Of a stretch of DNA of 64,000 nucleotides, positions 21,630 through 34,300 are shown in pieces. Position 1 is the stretch's first letter. Every line of letters begins with the position of its first letter. This DNA is from Papaver somniferum. Its lineage: Eukaryota; Streptophyta; Magnoliopsida; Ranunculales; Papaveraceae. The stretch is taken from assembly GCF_003573695.1 (NCBI RefSeq), contig NC_039363.1, positions 149,204,826-149,268,825 on the forward strand. Reading direction: 5' to 3'. The notes under the pieces are model-generated. The model had not been told where the DNA came from and ran no database searches. It saw only the letters and a list, made by a program, of their open reading frames with translations. The position numbers and the translations under genes were made by a program.

Positions 21630-23440
21630 GTTTTTATTTCTCAAGAATTGTCATGGATGTACTAATTAGTTTTCCAAATTTACAGGAAAAGAATAGAGCC
21701 AATGGTCATTGCACGATGCTCAGCCTAAGGTATGCATGCATAAAACTTTCCAGATTTCCACTGTTTTAATTAGTATTGATTACCGTCTATTTTTATATAC
21801 CTACCTCTATTTGGTTCAACGACTACTGTATTCATACATCAGTAAATACCAATCTGAAGATGCTGATGACAATATGCGTTTGTTTTGGCAGTTAACTAGC
21901 ACGTACAAGTCTCTGCTTCCATACTACCGAGTTCAAAACCCAGGTCTAATATCTCTTTGCACTTTGGCTCACCTTGTTCTTTCAATTTTTCTGATTCTTT
22001 ACGTTCAATATAGTTATACGTATGATATTATGTTCATCGCAGTAATTACATTAAGTATATGTGTTTCCACTGTCATTGCTAAAAGCCTAAAAGGGGAAAC
22101 ACAAAGGCCACTGTTGAAGTTTCTTCCTTATTAAGAGCCAGTGTTGCAGGTTCAAACCACCCATTGTCGTTTTATTATAAGTTGTTGTAGGTGCTGCAAT
22201 TTTTGACGATTATGAGATCTAAATTGTTGATCAAAGTGCCGCCCATTTTTCTGATTTACAGTAACTACAACCAACATGATGATCAAAGTTGTTACACAGT
22301 ACAAGTACATTTGTATGCATTAACATTTGGTATGTGTTTATGTCTAAAACTGTTTAAGAATCACAAGTGTTGTGGATTGTTGCCATACAAGTTAAGATTT
22401 TTTTTTTTGAGGTATATCCACTATAGTAATTAAATAATAATTAAACACAAGTGATTAAATCTCAACAGAGTCGTGCATTGTTGTTTTGAACTCGGTCTTT
22501 CGTTGTGAAATGGAACATTAAAAATCAAGCGATGTTTAAGGTGCAACTAATGTGTAACTGACATTGATATTAGTTGGTGGGTTTCCATTGAAGATGTAGA
22601 GAGATCCTGTAATATTCAGAGATGTTTATGAAAGCCATAAGTGCAATATTGGCGGAAATAATAGGTTTGTAGCGTATAACTGCTAATTTGGATGGACTTT
22701 TGGAAGTAATGCAAGGCTATTTTGTAATATTCACAGATGTTTATGAAAGCCAGGCTATAACTGCAATATTGGAGGAAATAATAGCTTTGTAGCGGTATAA
22801 CTGCTAATTCGGGTGGACTTTTGGAAGTAATGCAAGGCTATTTTAGGAATGCATGACTAAAGGATCTGTATCAAAAATAATAATTATCAGAAGAGGCTAA
22901 TACGAAATTAAAATGATAACGTGTCAATACATTCTGATTTGATATTTAGAAAATGTTAAATGACCCAGCTTTGGACACTGTGAAATAGCCGGTGCCGTTA
23001 TGGCATGGGTCATTCCCTAATTTTCTTACATATGTTATAATTATTTATTTATTTCCTTTTAATATTAGATCATCTTTTTAACATTATAAATCAACTAAGC
23101 AATTCTCTTTTTTCAAGATCTTAATTATAAGCATAATAGAGTTAAAGATTATAAATGATAAATTTATACCGATTCTCAAACATCTAAAAGAAACAGGAGA
23201 AAAAAGAAATAATCGCCACAAGCTAGAAAATAAAGAAATCAGAAAAGAGAAAGGAAAAAAAAAGTTCGTTTTACTTCATCAAAAACTATATAAATTCTAT
23301 GATTTAGTATAGAAATCTCACTTCAAAATTTTTCGAGCAGAGTATCTAACAGTATGTTTATAATCAAGTAGTCCAGTTATCTATCAACCAATGGCTATTC
23401 AAAGCGGATCCATTTTGTGTCTCTCATAACATTATACATC
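21630..23440. other. AT-rich flanking DNA
   Basis: A 141-codon ORF at 21709-22134 is hydrophobic and Tyr/Leu-rich, resembles no family I know, and is most likely AT-rich chance. The stretch includes the ~118-bp duplication at 22608-22844. Nothing else is recognisable. Confidence 0.5.
22608..22844. repeat. Tandem duplication of ~115-122 bp
   Basis: Two adjacent copies start TGTAATATTCA at 22608 and 22723 and end GCAAGGCTATTTT. They differ at several sites and by a 7-base indel, so this is an old duplication. Confidence 0.88.
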
Positions 23441-23445
23441 GAGTA

Positions 23446-23882
23446 TATTATAGTTTCTTTTATCCTAACTGAACATTGAGTTACTAATGATCAAAGTTCG
23501 ATGGCAATTAGGATATTGTTCATTAAGTATCACAAAATTAGAAACGAAAGACTAACTTCTTATCCAGTACATATACTACTATATGTATACATTATCACTT
23601 GTACTGGACATGGGAGGAGAAAAGGGAATTTTATTTCTCATTTCTTCTTACACGTTATACAGCCACTAAAGACTATTTATAGTCTAACTCAAATTCATAC
23701 ATGCACACTGGGTGCACATCCATCTGCCACGAGCCTATACATGTGGTGTTAAGTGAAGATGTTAATCTGTTTAATGTTAATCCAAATTAGGATAAACATT
23801 ATCATACTTGTACAAGGTGGCTTGTGCGGGTCCCACTAAAAATGTGGTCAGCCACAAATGTGAAAGCCGACAATACGTAACA
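23446..23882 (-). repeat. 3' LTR of the copia element
   Basis: Nearly identical to 28979-29411. A palindromic CTATAAATAG at 23673-23682 (29203-29212 in the other copy) is the likely TATA box on the minus strand. Confidence 0.9.
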
Positions 23883-23929
23883 CTGCCCTTTGGATGACCA
23901 CCATTTTACAAAAATTCTCGGTAAAAACC

Positions 23930-24480
23930 TGATGGGAAAAATCCGAGCAAAAAGGCATTGTCTCGTTAAAACCTCGCCAGAAAATCCGGTATGGAAAAAA
24001 CTAGTCTAAGGAAAAAAAAATACAATACTAATAGCTTTAAAGTGATGATGGTCGACACGAAATTTCTCCTGTTGTTGAAACTGTGTGAGAAAAAGCTGCA
24101 TAGGATCAAAACCCGAAGCATATAATACCGGCGCATCTCGAGAACTTCTATGGATATACATCTTCGTAGATGATGATCATTGTTCTAAGATTGTTATCTC
24201 ATTAAAAACCTTGTCAGGAAAATTCCATAGGGACAAAATCTGAGCAATGGAAAACGTGAGTACTCAGAACAATAATAGATCCGCAGATGTTACCTCGTTA
24301 AAACCTTGTCCAGAAAAACCCAGTTGGGACAAAAATCAGGACGAAGGAAAAAGAGTACAACATGATGAACTGCGGATAGCAGTGGACTCGCGTGTCTCAT
24401 TAAAACCTTGACAAGGAAAACCCAGTGGGACAAAACCTTGACTAAGGAAAAAGAGTACACGACGTAATGTCCAACATGCC
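23930..24480 (-). repeat. Diverged repeats in the copia 3' untranslated region
   Basis: A block of the form CTCRTTAAAACCTTG...AAAACCCAGTGGGACAAAA...AAGGAAAAAGAGTAC on the plus strand recurs about four times, near 23955, 24200, 24290 and 24390. Similar reiterated blocks are common downstream of pol in plant copia elements. ORFs across it are not genes. Confidence 0.7.
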
Positions 24481-25121
24481 CAATATCCATAGTATTCTAT
24501 AGCTTTACTCCCCCTGATGAGAAGCCTTCTCAGTTGATCATTGTGCCTGATTATACTGCATAAAGACCACGAATCATCTTTTAATGTCTTCATCAGCTTC
24601 CTTAACTTGAGAAAACTTGGTCTGATCTTCCTTTCCGAAAATTAATTATCTTCTGATGGTACAACCATTTATTCTCTACTAGCTTTGTCTGAACAATCGC
24701 AGCCGATCGGAGGAAGAACAGGCATCCTCTACTACCAGACTACTAGCTAGGAAAATTTCTAGCTGCTTTAGAAAACCTGTCAAAAATCAAAAATTCAACA
24801 GTCTGATTAGCTTTTCTCTGTGGGAGACATTCATCGCTCTTTCATGCAAAAGATCAAGCTTAATGGTTCCACGAAGATGAAGGGGACTCTCTTCGGACCA
24901 ATGTCGCGATATTGGTGCTGGGTAGAGCAAGACTTACATGTTTACCACAAACCCAATATCAGGTATCTATAGCATATTTCAGCCGATATACCATTTACAC
25001 ATATTTTGTGTAATACAAACCACAGAGCGACACATCTCATTTATTGAGATGTAAACCGATCAATCTTAAAAGTAAGAGATCGAATGACTGAAACCATGCC
25101 AGCTTGTCCATTTAAACATAC

Positions 25122-25800
25122 CTAACCCTTCCAGGTTGGTGAAATTAATGGACTGCTAGATACAATGTTCAGACTACAACCTTGTTTTACCGAGATCCTC
25201 ATATCGAACTTCTGCTTTAAGCATTTTTGTGTTTTGGATAACTCTTCAGAAGTTCCAATTAAGTAGATGTTGTATATATCAAATCTAGTAAATGTATAAT
25301 ATATGGGCATATAAGATGGTTCACATATCCCTGGATAATATAAGCATTCACTTAGACGATTGACAACTTTCGTCTTTATTGAGAAAATGCACATGACATG
25401 GTAATTTTACTGATAGGTGGAAACCTGCAGTTATCTATACTTGATACAAATTCCAATAACTACATCTCCAGATGCAAGTCGAGTCCTTTAAAGACTTCCG
25501 GACAAATACCCAAAAGGTAGTTGCATCCATAATAGGGAATACGTTACAAAGAAATCCATCTCAGGTTCCTATAAAAGACTTTGTGCCATTAGTGGACTTT
25601 ACTTTTCTCACTATGCACATACACCCACATGTAGCCACTTGGGGTTACATTATCGGATGTCGGAACTGCAAACACCCATTTGTAGCCAAGAGTAGCTCAC
25701 ATTATCGAGTGTTTGGGATGCAATACCAAATTTATGCATTTTTTGGAGAAACTGTTATTCTGCTTTGATCTCTCCTGGTTTAACCAATCATACCTTTGAT
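25122..25800 (-). pseudogene. Copia reverse transcriptase remnant
   Basis: Minus strand, in order. Near 25700 a YKWVF-like block (GYKWVFA). Near 25590-25500 a block aligning with the KARLVAQGFxQRPGIDYxETYSPVxDxxTFRxL region, with stops. Near 25300-25200 FDIYNIYLIGTSEELSKTQK, aligning with the VYVDDLxIIGTPEEL motif; the catalytic YVDD is corrupted to IYNI. KFDMRISVKQG then matches the EFEMKDLG stretch. The order and spacing fit copia RT, clearly inactive. Confidence 0.75.
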
Positions 25801-28800
25801 GACATTCCCACAGAGAGTGGTTTAAACCAACAACACCTAAGGTAGTATCAGTAGATACTTTGACTATGTCATCAACAATCATTGGATTACGATCGTAAAT
25901 TTCTCTATTGCATGCATGCCTTATGGAAATCCTCGCATTTTAAGGTTTCACAGTTTTTGCAGAGATATTCTCTTATTAGGAGAATTATACTCAGAGAAAT
26001 CAGATCTTCCTTTGATAGTCTCTTAAAAAGATTTATCTTTCAATGATTGTGACTGGTTCTTCTTTTTTTAGGAGGTGCAGAAATTTCGAATCAACTAGTT
26101 TTCCACGTTCAAGGTATGCTTCAAATGACACACTTTCTACTATAGCACAACTTCTCAAGGAAGCAACTTGATTTGCCATTTCTGAAGATAACAAATCTTC
26201 GACATGTTTTTCATTGTTGAAAACATCCAGATGAGATATATCCTGGTTTATCTTTGTGCAAACCGGGATACTTCACGCCGTTTTTCAGGCGATAGCCTTT
26301 CTTCCCCCAAACGGTGGGAAGACTTTCTCATCAAATTTGCAAATCTAGTAATCAGCAGTGGAATATAGCATGTCTCAAACAGAAAAACATGACAATGGTT
26401 ACATGAGTAATAATAAGTTCAAAGTGTACAAGAACATCAAATGTGCTCACCATCAATGCCCAAAGTATTACTAGGATGATATAACATCAAAGGATGATGA
26501 CAAACAAGAGTTTCTTTTAAAATCTATATGAGTATAGATACACAGTTACCACCCCAGGTGATATGTCGAGTCATGCATGACTACCAGACTATTCTTCCAT
26601 GAACCTGGTTAGTGACTGTAGAAACTCGTTGTCAAGGAGTGGCGCTTTACAACAAGCAACCTTAATTTTCTCATCACGCCTTTTGATAAGAATCGAATTT
26701 GCAATCAATGCTAGGACTGAGGTCCTGAAACGTATTCAAGTGAGAAAACAGTTCAATATGGACTAAGATCCATATTTTCCAATCATATGAACTTTATCGA
26801 TAATTCCTTTGCAAAGGGGGATAACCATCCACATCTATTTCAGTAGCTATTATGAGTATTACTGACAACCAGTTAACAATCAGTTAATAACGATCTTACA
26901 TCATTCTTTAGAGTACGAGGATATTCTAATCCATTGGTACCAAACTTCAGTATGTGGATATTCTGCTCCATGAGATATCAACGCAAATTTTATGGATTTG
27001 CTCCTCGTCATGAGTTATCGACTCATCACTCAAAGAGAATATGGACATTATCTGATTAGATTGGCATACCTCATATGAGAGGTTTTCGTCTATGATTCTC
27101 AGCATATTTTCAGACGAAATAATCGCTGCGATTCCATGGCATGCATTGCAAGGACTTTAATTTACGCCGAATCAAGCAAGCGCACTCTTGCTATATCTAG
27201 CAACAGAGTAGCCTCTAACACCTCAGGCATTTCTCGGTGTGAGAATTTAGATGAGACACAATTGGATTTAACCAATATCATCGACGATTCTCCCCCTGAT
27301 CCTTAGGCGGTATGTCTCATCAACAGAACATTCAGTTCTGCAAGACTCAACCTATCAAGGGAGCAACTGGGTGAAGAAAACAATAATAGCATGCAACCCA
27401 GGAGAGGTAACTGATCAGGTTTCCTCTCTCGTTTACTGTCCAGCTGGTTTAATTATAAGAATTTACATTGTCATGTAAAATTAACAGTAAACTGTGAACG
27501 AATTTTGTGACCATAGACACTATCTTAATATCAATACCAGTCCTGCCAAGACGACTGATAGAGATCAAACACAATGAACAACATTTTAAATGCACATAAC
27601 GTGTCTTTCATGTCACAGCGATAACAGAGCTCTTCCAGGATCAAAGATGGCTTATTCAGACCAATCACTATGCTACCGTCCCGTATTATTCCACTTCTAG
27701 TGGTACGGTGCTCATCAGGTCTTAAACCCGAGAAATATTGTGGTTCCCATATTCAAATATGCCTACCATAATTGTATTTTCCTTCTTTGCCAAAGATAGA
27801 CTTATTTGCATAGGTACTACTGCAAATTTAATTCACCAATTCATGATTTTAGGTAATAGCTCAGGCAACGAGAAGACATGATATTAACTCTAAATATCAT
27901 TTATAAAAATTCAACACCCATTACATTCGACGTTTGTATATCTACGAGGCGCAGTGAACATTTGCAGCACTCGGTGTTGTTGGCACAACATATACAAAGT
28001 GAAAATTAAGCACTAGCTCTTTAAATCTTGTTGATGCATATAATTGGTGCATATGATGCGTGCCGTAAAGCTAGCGGGAACATATAAGGACACAAAATAT
28101 GCAACTCTCCTTATTGCTCACCACAACATTTTATAAGGTGCATATATCTTCTCCAGAAATTAAGCCGAACTATTTACCACAAAAATCAATGGTGAAAACA
28201 AGGAAGAAAAATATTCAAAAATGTAATATACAGGGTTCTCAAATAACACCGACAAATATCCAATTTCGTCTATCAGGGTCGACGAAATATTAATTTATCA
28301 AAGTTGAAATATGGACATGTTCTTTGTATCTTAAAAGAAATCGTCTCAATATCAACTGCAGGTCATTTCAAAGGCCGCTGACAGAGATTGGCTAACCATG
28401 TTAACCCGATGTCCATTTTTCATCGCATTCCGACCCTTTAGGTGGAACGACTTTGAATTCTGGAGATTACTATAGCAAAGGAATATTAAAATTTCGCTAT
28501 CCCCCAGGATGCAAAAATTCCTCGCTCTGTTGATATTAAAACCGTTAACACCATAAAAATCATGGGTGTACCAACAAAGGAAATTTTTACTCTCTACGCC
28601 ATCCAAAAGGACGCGGAAAAACCTTATGTTGGTTGGCTAAAGAGGAAGATAGCAAAACTTCTACAAAACTCAAATTTGGCTAGATTCGGAAATTGAATAA
28701 TATCACAAATATGAGTCGTTGCCAATACGTACCTGTTTTGAATATCTTTTCATATACCGCATAATTACCTGTGTTCCAAATAGCACATACAAGACGCGGT

Positions 28801-28978
28801 AAGACGTCTAACTTTCTCTTTAAAATTTCTAAATAGGAAACAAAGTTAGACATTAAAATTATATGCATAAAACTACTTAGAAATAATTAAATTAAATATG
28901 CAAAGGTTAAAGAGAATTATCCTTTTCCGCATCGTCAGTCCCATGCCAATCACCACGGAGCAATTCGTGCTGATAACG
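25801..28978 (-). other. Decayed copia gag-integrase region
   Basis: No ORF over 85 codons and no motif I can place with confidence. A CAGGGGGAGAA block on the minus strand near 27295 resembles the stretch between integrase and RT in plant copia elements. At the inner edge of the 5' LTR the minus strand reads CGTTATCAGCACGA, likely the primer site. Confidence 0.5.
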
Positions 28979-29411
28979 TATTATAGTTTCTTTTATCCTA
29001 ACTGAACATTAAGTTACTAATGATCAAAGTTCGATGGCAATTAGGATATTGTTCATTAAGTATCAGAAAGTTAGAAACGAAAGACCAACTTCTTATTCAG
29101 TACATATACTATATGTATACATTATCACTTGTACTGGACATGGGAGGAGAAAAGGGAATTTTATTTCTCATTTCTTCTTACACGTTATACAGCCACTAAA
29201 GACTATTTATAGTCTAACTCAAATTTACACATGCACACTGGGTGCACATCCATCTGCCACGAGCCTATACATGTGGCGTTAAGTGAAGATGTTAATCCGT
29301 TTAATGTTAATCCAAATTAGGATAAATATTATCATACTTGTACAAGGTGCTTGTGCGGGTCCCACTAAAAATGTGGTCAGCCACAAATGTGAAAGCCGAC
29401 AATACGTAACA
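28979..29411 (-). repeat. 5' LTR of the copia element
   Basis: Starts TATTATAG and ends ACGTAACA on the plus strand. It pairs with 23446-23882 with few differences. Confidence 0.9.
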
Positions 29412-29416
29412 GAGTA

Positions 29417-31163
29417 TACATTTTGATTAATTTCAATTTATAATAAAATAGTTATTTAAAGACCCAGTTAGATATTTTACTACCTCGCCATGTGTTTCTC
29501 TTCTTTTTCTATCTTCAGATATTTATGATTTTATCCTTTTCCGACTCGGATGTGTTAGTAAGATGTATAATTTTTGTTCACTATACTCTTGGCGAAATTT
29601 GATTATAGATAATAAAATTCCAACAATATTAGAATAATCAGTTCACTAAGTGTGTTGTAATTAGAGGTAGCAATGATAATAACTAATAATCATTGTTTTG
29701 ATGATCAGTAACAAATAACAGTGAAACAACACAAATTATTAGATACAGTTACATATGTCCTAAATTTAGCTCCAAAACATGAATTAGTAATTGAGTTGTA
29801 TGGTAACCATTATAACAATAAGTTATCTGGTCATAATCCATTATGACAACCCATAATCCATTTTGTCGGTGTTTGGTAAAATATATAAAATTTAGTTATT
29901 TTAAGTAGATTGAAAAAAAATATTATTTCCATAAATAGAAAAAAATATTAAATTTTTTAACAAAACTAAGTTGGGTTTTACTTTCCATATTTCTTTTTCC
30001 GTAAACTTAGCTGAGAGAGATAAATACGAGGGCTGCGAGCGAAGAAAAACTATAAGATCTTCGTTTCTCTCTGCTCTGAGTTTATCATCTACCCCTCTTC
30101 TGTTATCTGTACATAAAAACTCTAACGAGAAATCCCTCTCTTATCTCCGATTTTCCTTGAAGACCTAAATATTTATGAGTGATGATTTTATTTTTCTATA
30201 AAAACTGAAGAACTTCATAATCAGGTAATTTTTCTTAAGTGAGTTCTTAATATTTTCTTTGTTAACTTCAATTAGGTTCGTCAACTTTTGTTTTTCCTTG
30301 TTATTGTTTTTTAAATTACTTTAATAGTTTATAAAATTGGGAGCTGATATTAATAAAAGTCCGTGGAATATACTAAGACTTCTGTGCTAATATTTTGTTA
30401 ACAATTGGGGCCAATAGAATGTCAAGAGAAAATTCTAAATGAAATTCAGTATAAAAAAAAACCTACGTGAACTTTGGATGACCCTAATGCTTTGGGGTTA
30501 AGAATATAAAATCATTTTATCAAAGAATCCTATATTGAATTCAAACATGAGCTCGAAATACGAACAAAAATTTGACTACATAGCAAATTTTACATGCGGA
30601 TCCTGCGTGCCCCTAAAGATCAGGAATGTTGGTGTGGTTCTAGAAGTATTATTTTTATCCTTATTACAATGAGTGATTCGTACTTGATATGCACTTAAAT
30701 AGGTAAACAAGGGCATTAATTATAGTTTCTGGTAGGTTGTCATAAATATCATATTCTAAAATTTAGTTGATTGGCCAAAGCAGTTACCATGTAGATAGTT
30801 TATTACCCTTCTTTTATATTTCAAATTATTTCTATTAATTTTACGAAAAATAATAATAACTGGAAGTGCTTTTAAGAATATCTAAAAAGAAGTGAACAAC
30901 AACATCCTATTAATTACTTCCTTAAGTATTTTTAGGAGGATTAAGTATTCCATGTAGAAAAGACTAGCAAAAAAAATTTATTCTTAATTTGTCATCTACG
31001 TGTCTTTAATTTGTTTATTTTGTTAATCATTTTTTTCCTCATTTTATTAACCTAGCAACGTATCCAACACCGTTAGAATGAGATAATATGTCACTTATCT
31101 TGTGTCATTTGGGTGTAATAATCTTATGTTTCCTTTGTGTTTGGTAGGTGTATTAGTTGTTAT
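29417..31163. other. AT-rich DNA without a recognisable gene
   Basis: A pyrimidine-rich stretch near 29980-30160 followed by an ATG-poor region resembles a 5' untranslated leader, but no coding exon follows. I see nothing else in it. Confidence 0.5.
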
Positions 31164-31166
31164 TTA

Positions 31167-31613
31167 GAGCAACCACAGTGGACGATCAAACCTATAATTA
31201 TGGTCCAGAGACGAGACATAGCGGGACGGAGTAAAGATTAAAATCCGGACCAAGATCAAATTCCAGACTATATTTGGTCGGGGACCAAGACCAAAACTAG
31301 ATATAGTATAGCGGACGTATAATGTTCGTTTGTCACCGGGCGTGTATATAATGTGATCCTTTTTATTGGGCGGGCATATAATGTGATCCTGTTGATGGGG
31401 CGGGCATATAATGTGCGCTTGATGGCTGATGGGGCGTGCATATAATGTGATCCTGGTGATGGGGCGGGCATATAATGTGATCCTGGTATATACTTTTTCC
31501 CAAGCGACCAAATTTACTCTTCCACCCTAGTGTAACACCACAGACTAAACTTAAATTTGGTCGTTTTTTTTGGTCTTTGATCTATGGTTTTGATCGCACC
31601 ATTGCAGTTGCTC
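31167..31613. mobile_element. PIF/Harbinger-type MITE with internal tandem repeats
   Basis: The left end GAGCAACCACAGTGG and the right end (reverse complement) GAGCAACTGCAATGG form ~30-bp imperfect inverted repeats running on through GATCAAACC/GATCAAAACC. TTA lies at both outer edges (31164-31166 and 31614-31616), the Harbinger target preference. It is 447 bp with no transposase, so non-autonomous. The centre holds about six units of a GGGCGGGCATATAATGTGATCCTG repeat-like block, 29-38 bp each. Confidence 0.85.
31318..31495. repeat. Tandem repeats inside the MITE
   Basis: Six imperfect units share GGGC(G)(G/T)GCATATAATGTG. They create false ORFs on the minus strand (ITLYARPI repeats). Confidence 0.8.
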
Positions 31614-31699
31614 TTACTTCCCATTGTTAGGTACTTTTAAATTCCATTTCCTGCAAATGCTAAGGTGTTAACCTTGTAACGATACGACCATTAACTTAA

Positions 31700-32740
31700 T
31701 CGAAATATTATATTTCATGGTATCAAGAGGGTACAATCTTTAGGGTTTTCAGTCCTAGCGTCGGTACTACAACCGTCATCATCCTTCAGTGGCATCTACT
31801 ACTTCTCTGATGAATAACTATCAACAATGAAAACACCCATAAAAATCACAGAATAGAAACTAAATAAAAATACCAACACAATTTTGTTTCATCAATAGCG
31901 CTAAAAAATATCCCTAATTTTGTTTCTGTTAATCTCGATGACACAAACTATTTGGTATGAGAATTTCAAATGGGATCAATTCTATTTAGTACATATCTAT
32001 TTGGTTTCTTTGATGGTTTTATTCCTTTACCTTCACCATCTATACTTATTCTTACATCTGGGAAAGCAAACCCTGACTATGATAAATGGACACATTGGGA
32101 TTGATTTGTACACAGTTACTTAAATGCAACCTTCACTTCACCTATCTCTAATGATACTTTAAGACAAACTACTTTACAGGTATGTAAATTTCTTGTTACT
32201 ACTTTATTTTTGTATCTAGGAAATCTAAGTTTTATTATCATACAACATGAAAACGGGGACTGATTCATTTTTTGTGAATTTTAAAAAAAATCTAATTTTT
32301 TTATCTGCCATTAGAGAATGAGTTTCTGACTCATATTTGGTATAATGCATGTTTCGAATGGGTTGGTATGTGAGTAAGATAACTTTATCATCTCATTTCA
32401 AAATTGTGGTGTCTCTCTTTCCTTCAATGAACTCAAATCTAGACTAACCCAACATGAATAATGGATAAAAATTCAATTAAAAGAAACAAGTTTATCTATT
32501 GATAATATCACTCTTGCGCCATTTTCACCAAGAATACTTTAAACAACCCTATAACTGGTTCTTCTACCCATATGTAAAACCTTATTATAACTCTTGTGTG
32601 TGTCAAATATACAAGAAATATAGTCATTCTGATTACCCGTATCCTTATAGATATGCTAAACCAAATGGACCAAAACTGTTAGAGCATCGCTCAGTCGAAC
32701 TTACAAATTTTGGTATGTCAAGCTTGTTGCCAATTTAGTT
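31700..32740 (+). pseudogene. Copia gag remnant with primer site
   Basis: TGGTATCAAGAGG at 31719 resembles the initiator-Met tRNA primer site of copia elements (TGGTATCAGAGC). The plus strand downstream then reads, across frames, a YLIWKFQ-like block, FDGSIPLP, KANPDYDKW, and SHLISKLxSLSFNELKSRL, which is copia gag order. At 32590-32660 a VCQIYKKYSHSDYPYPYRY segment aligns with the CCHC knuckle (CQxCxKxxHxxxxC), two cysteines having become tyrosines. No pol follows. LTRs are not visible, so this is a truncated fragment. Confidence 0.65.
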
Positions 32741-33564
32741 GATCAGAACTATGTCTTTGATTTATAGTCTACTAAAGTTAGCCTCAGACTAGGAATATAA
32801 CATGGTAGTAGAGTATCAGAATTCACCAATCGACTTCGAAGATTGAAGACTGAAGACAACATCGACATAGGTATGTGAAGACTGGATATCTTGTTTACTC
32901 AAATTATCTGCCACTCTATCTACTGAGAAAATTCGTATGACTTTAGTATAATAATAAATATTGCAAATAAGAATGCAAATGGTTAAGTCAAGTGACTTAT
33001 TAAAGTTCACAACTGTTTTACCAATTCATGAACTTGAATTTGTAAATATAAAAATTTGATTTCTAAATCTCAACTAACTCGCGTATACAAACTGATTCTC
33101 AAACTAGTGTACTTTGATATAGTACCAGATATTATTTAATTCAAAAGGTATACCAACTGATTTATACATTTCGGGAACTAGCTGATTTTGAATGTTTCTT
33201 GTACACCGTTTGTTTTCAAGTACACAAGCTGTTTTGACAGTTCGTAAACTTGCCAATTTCAAAATGTTCCCGAGTTACGAGACGATTTTGAGTTCACAAA
33301 CTGTTTTGACAGTTCAAGAACTTATTCGGCCTTGTAACATATACTCTACTTATGCTTGGCGGTTCCAGAACTACTTAACCGTAGCTATCTGGAAAAGCAT
33401 TTGGTTCCTTTTGTGTACTTGCAGTTGCAAATATATTCTCTGTGATTCAAAGCAAACTTCTCACATGCTTTAAAGGAAAATATATGTGTAGAAGTTTGTA
33501 CTGGTTATATATAAATAAATTCGTAAACATGGAAACTATTTCATGAACATGCTTTGTTTAACGT
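32741..33564. other. No recognisable gene
   Basis: Short ORFs only. A CTGTTTTGACAGTTC phrase occurs twice near 33230 and 33300, a minor local repeat. I see nothing else. Confidence 0.5.
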
Positions 33565-33791
33565 TGTTGATGGTGGATTTTCGACAAAGGTCAAAATAGT
33601 AAAATCATGATACTGCATGTTTCTGATCCGGATTCAGGATTGTCTGTGACGATTCATATTTTAAGATCCGTGAACCATTTCACGATCTCTGACTGAGCGA
33701 GCATTCCTGTCAGAGATATGATGAATATGTTTCTCGAAAGGCCTCCCAGCTGAGCGTTCGATGCTTCACACATTTCATCATCACCTCTACA

Positions 33792-34005
33792 TAGAATCAA
33801 AATGATTGGGCGACTCCTAGACATAATGTTTGTTAGAGAGCTTAACTCCTTCAGGAAGCCACGCTTCTCGTTGTTCCCTGACTATGTAGAGAGACCGTCT
33901 ATAGAATCTCTTAATGATTAGGCAGTTCCTAGAAATAATGTTTGTTAGAGAGCTTAACGCCTTCAGGACGTCACGCTGCTCGTTGTTCCCTGACTATACA
34001 ACCCC
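33792..34005. repeat. Tandem duplication of ~107 bp in the LTR fragment
   Basis: ATAGAATC...GATTRGGC...AATGTTTGTTAGAGAGCTTAAC...TCGTTGTTCCCTGACTAT occurs twice in tandem with about 10% difference. Confidence 0.8.
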
Positions 34006-34094
34006 TCAGAACGAGTATGATGCTTCAATTATCTCATATCTCGATCCTGCAAATAGATTAATTCTAGCGTGTCATTCATCAACTGAATTCCTGG

Positions 34095-34300
34095 AAAATA
34101 ATCTATTTTATCTCATTACTCCTTTCCATGGCTGATACTCAGCTGGATTCCATGGATTAGTAATAGATGACCATTTTGTCTCATTACTCCGTTCCATGAA
34201 TTCTCAGCTGAATCTATGGATTAGTAATAGATACTCAATTAATTTTATTGCTCTGTTTCATGACTGATTCTCAGTTGAATTTCATGGATTAGTAGTAAAT
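34095..34300. repeat. Three diverged ~75-bp repeats in the LTR fragment
   Basis: TTCCATG...TCTCAGCTGAATTYCATGGATTAGTAATAGAT recurs near 34125, 34195 and 34260. Confidence 0.7.

Larger units (their letters stand above)
23446..29411 (-). mobile_element. Degenerate Ty1/copia retrotransposon
   Basis: LTRs at 23446-23882 and 28979-29411 (about 435 bp) enclose 5.1 kb, with GAGTA duplicated exactly outside (23441-23445, 29412-29416). Copia RT remains on the minus strand (25122-25800) fix the orientation, so the right LTR is the 5' one. On the minus strand the LTR starts TGTTACG and ends ATAATA, a non-canonical 3' end shared by both copies. Gag, integrase and most of RNase H are too decayed to place. 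The LTRs are far better preserved than the coding region, which suggests it was mobilised in trans as a defective copy. Confidence 0.85.

Noticed and set aside
21709..22134. 141-codon plus-strand ORF as a membrane protein
   Set aside because: Composition is that of AT-rich translated intergenic DNA (Tyr, Leu, Ile, Ser); no motif and no support from neighbours.
31164..31511. Minus-strand ORF with ITLYARPI repeats
   Set aside because: It arises from the minisatellite inside the MITE.
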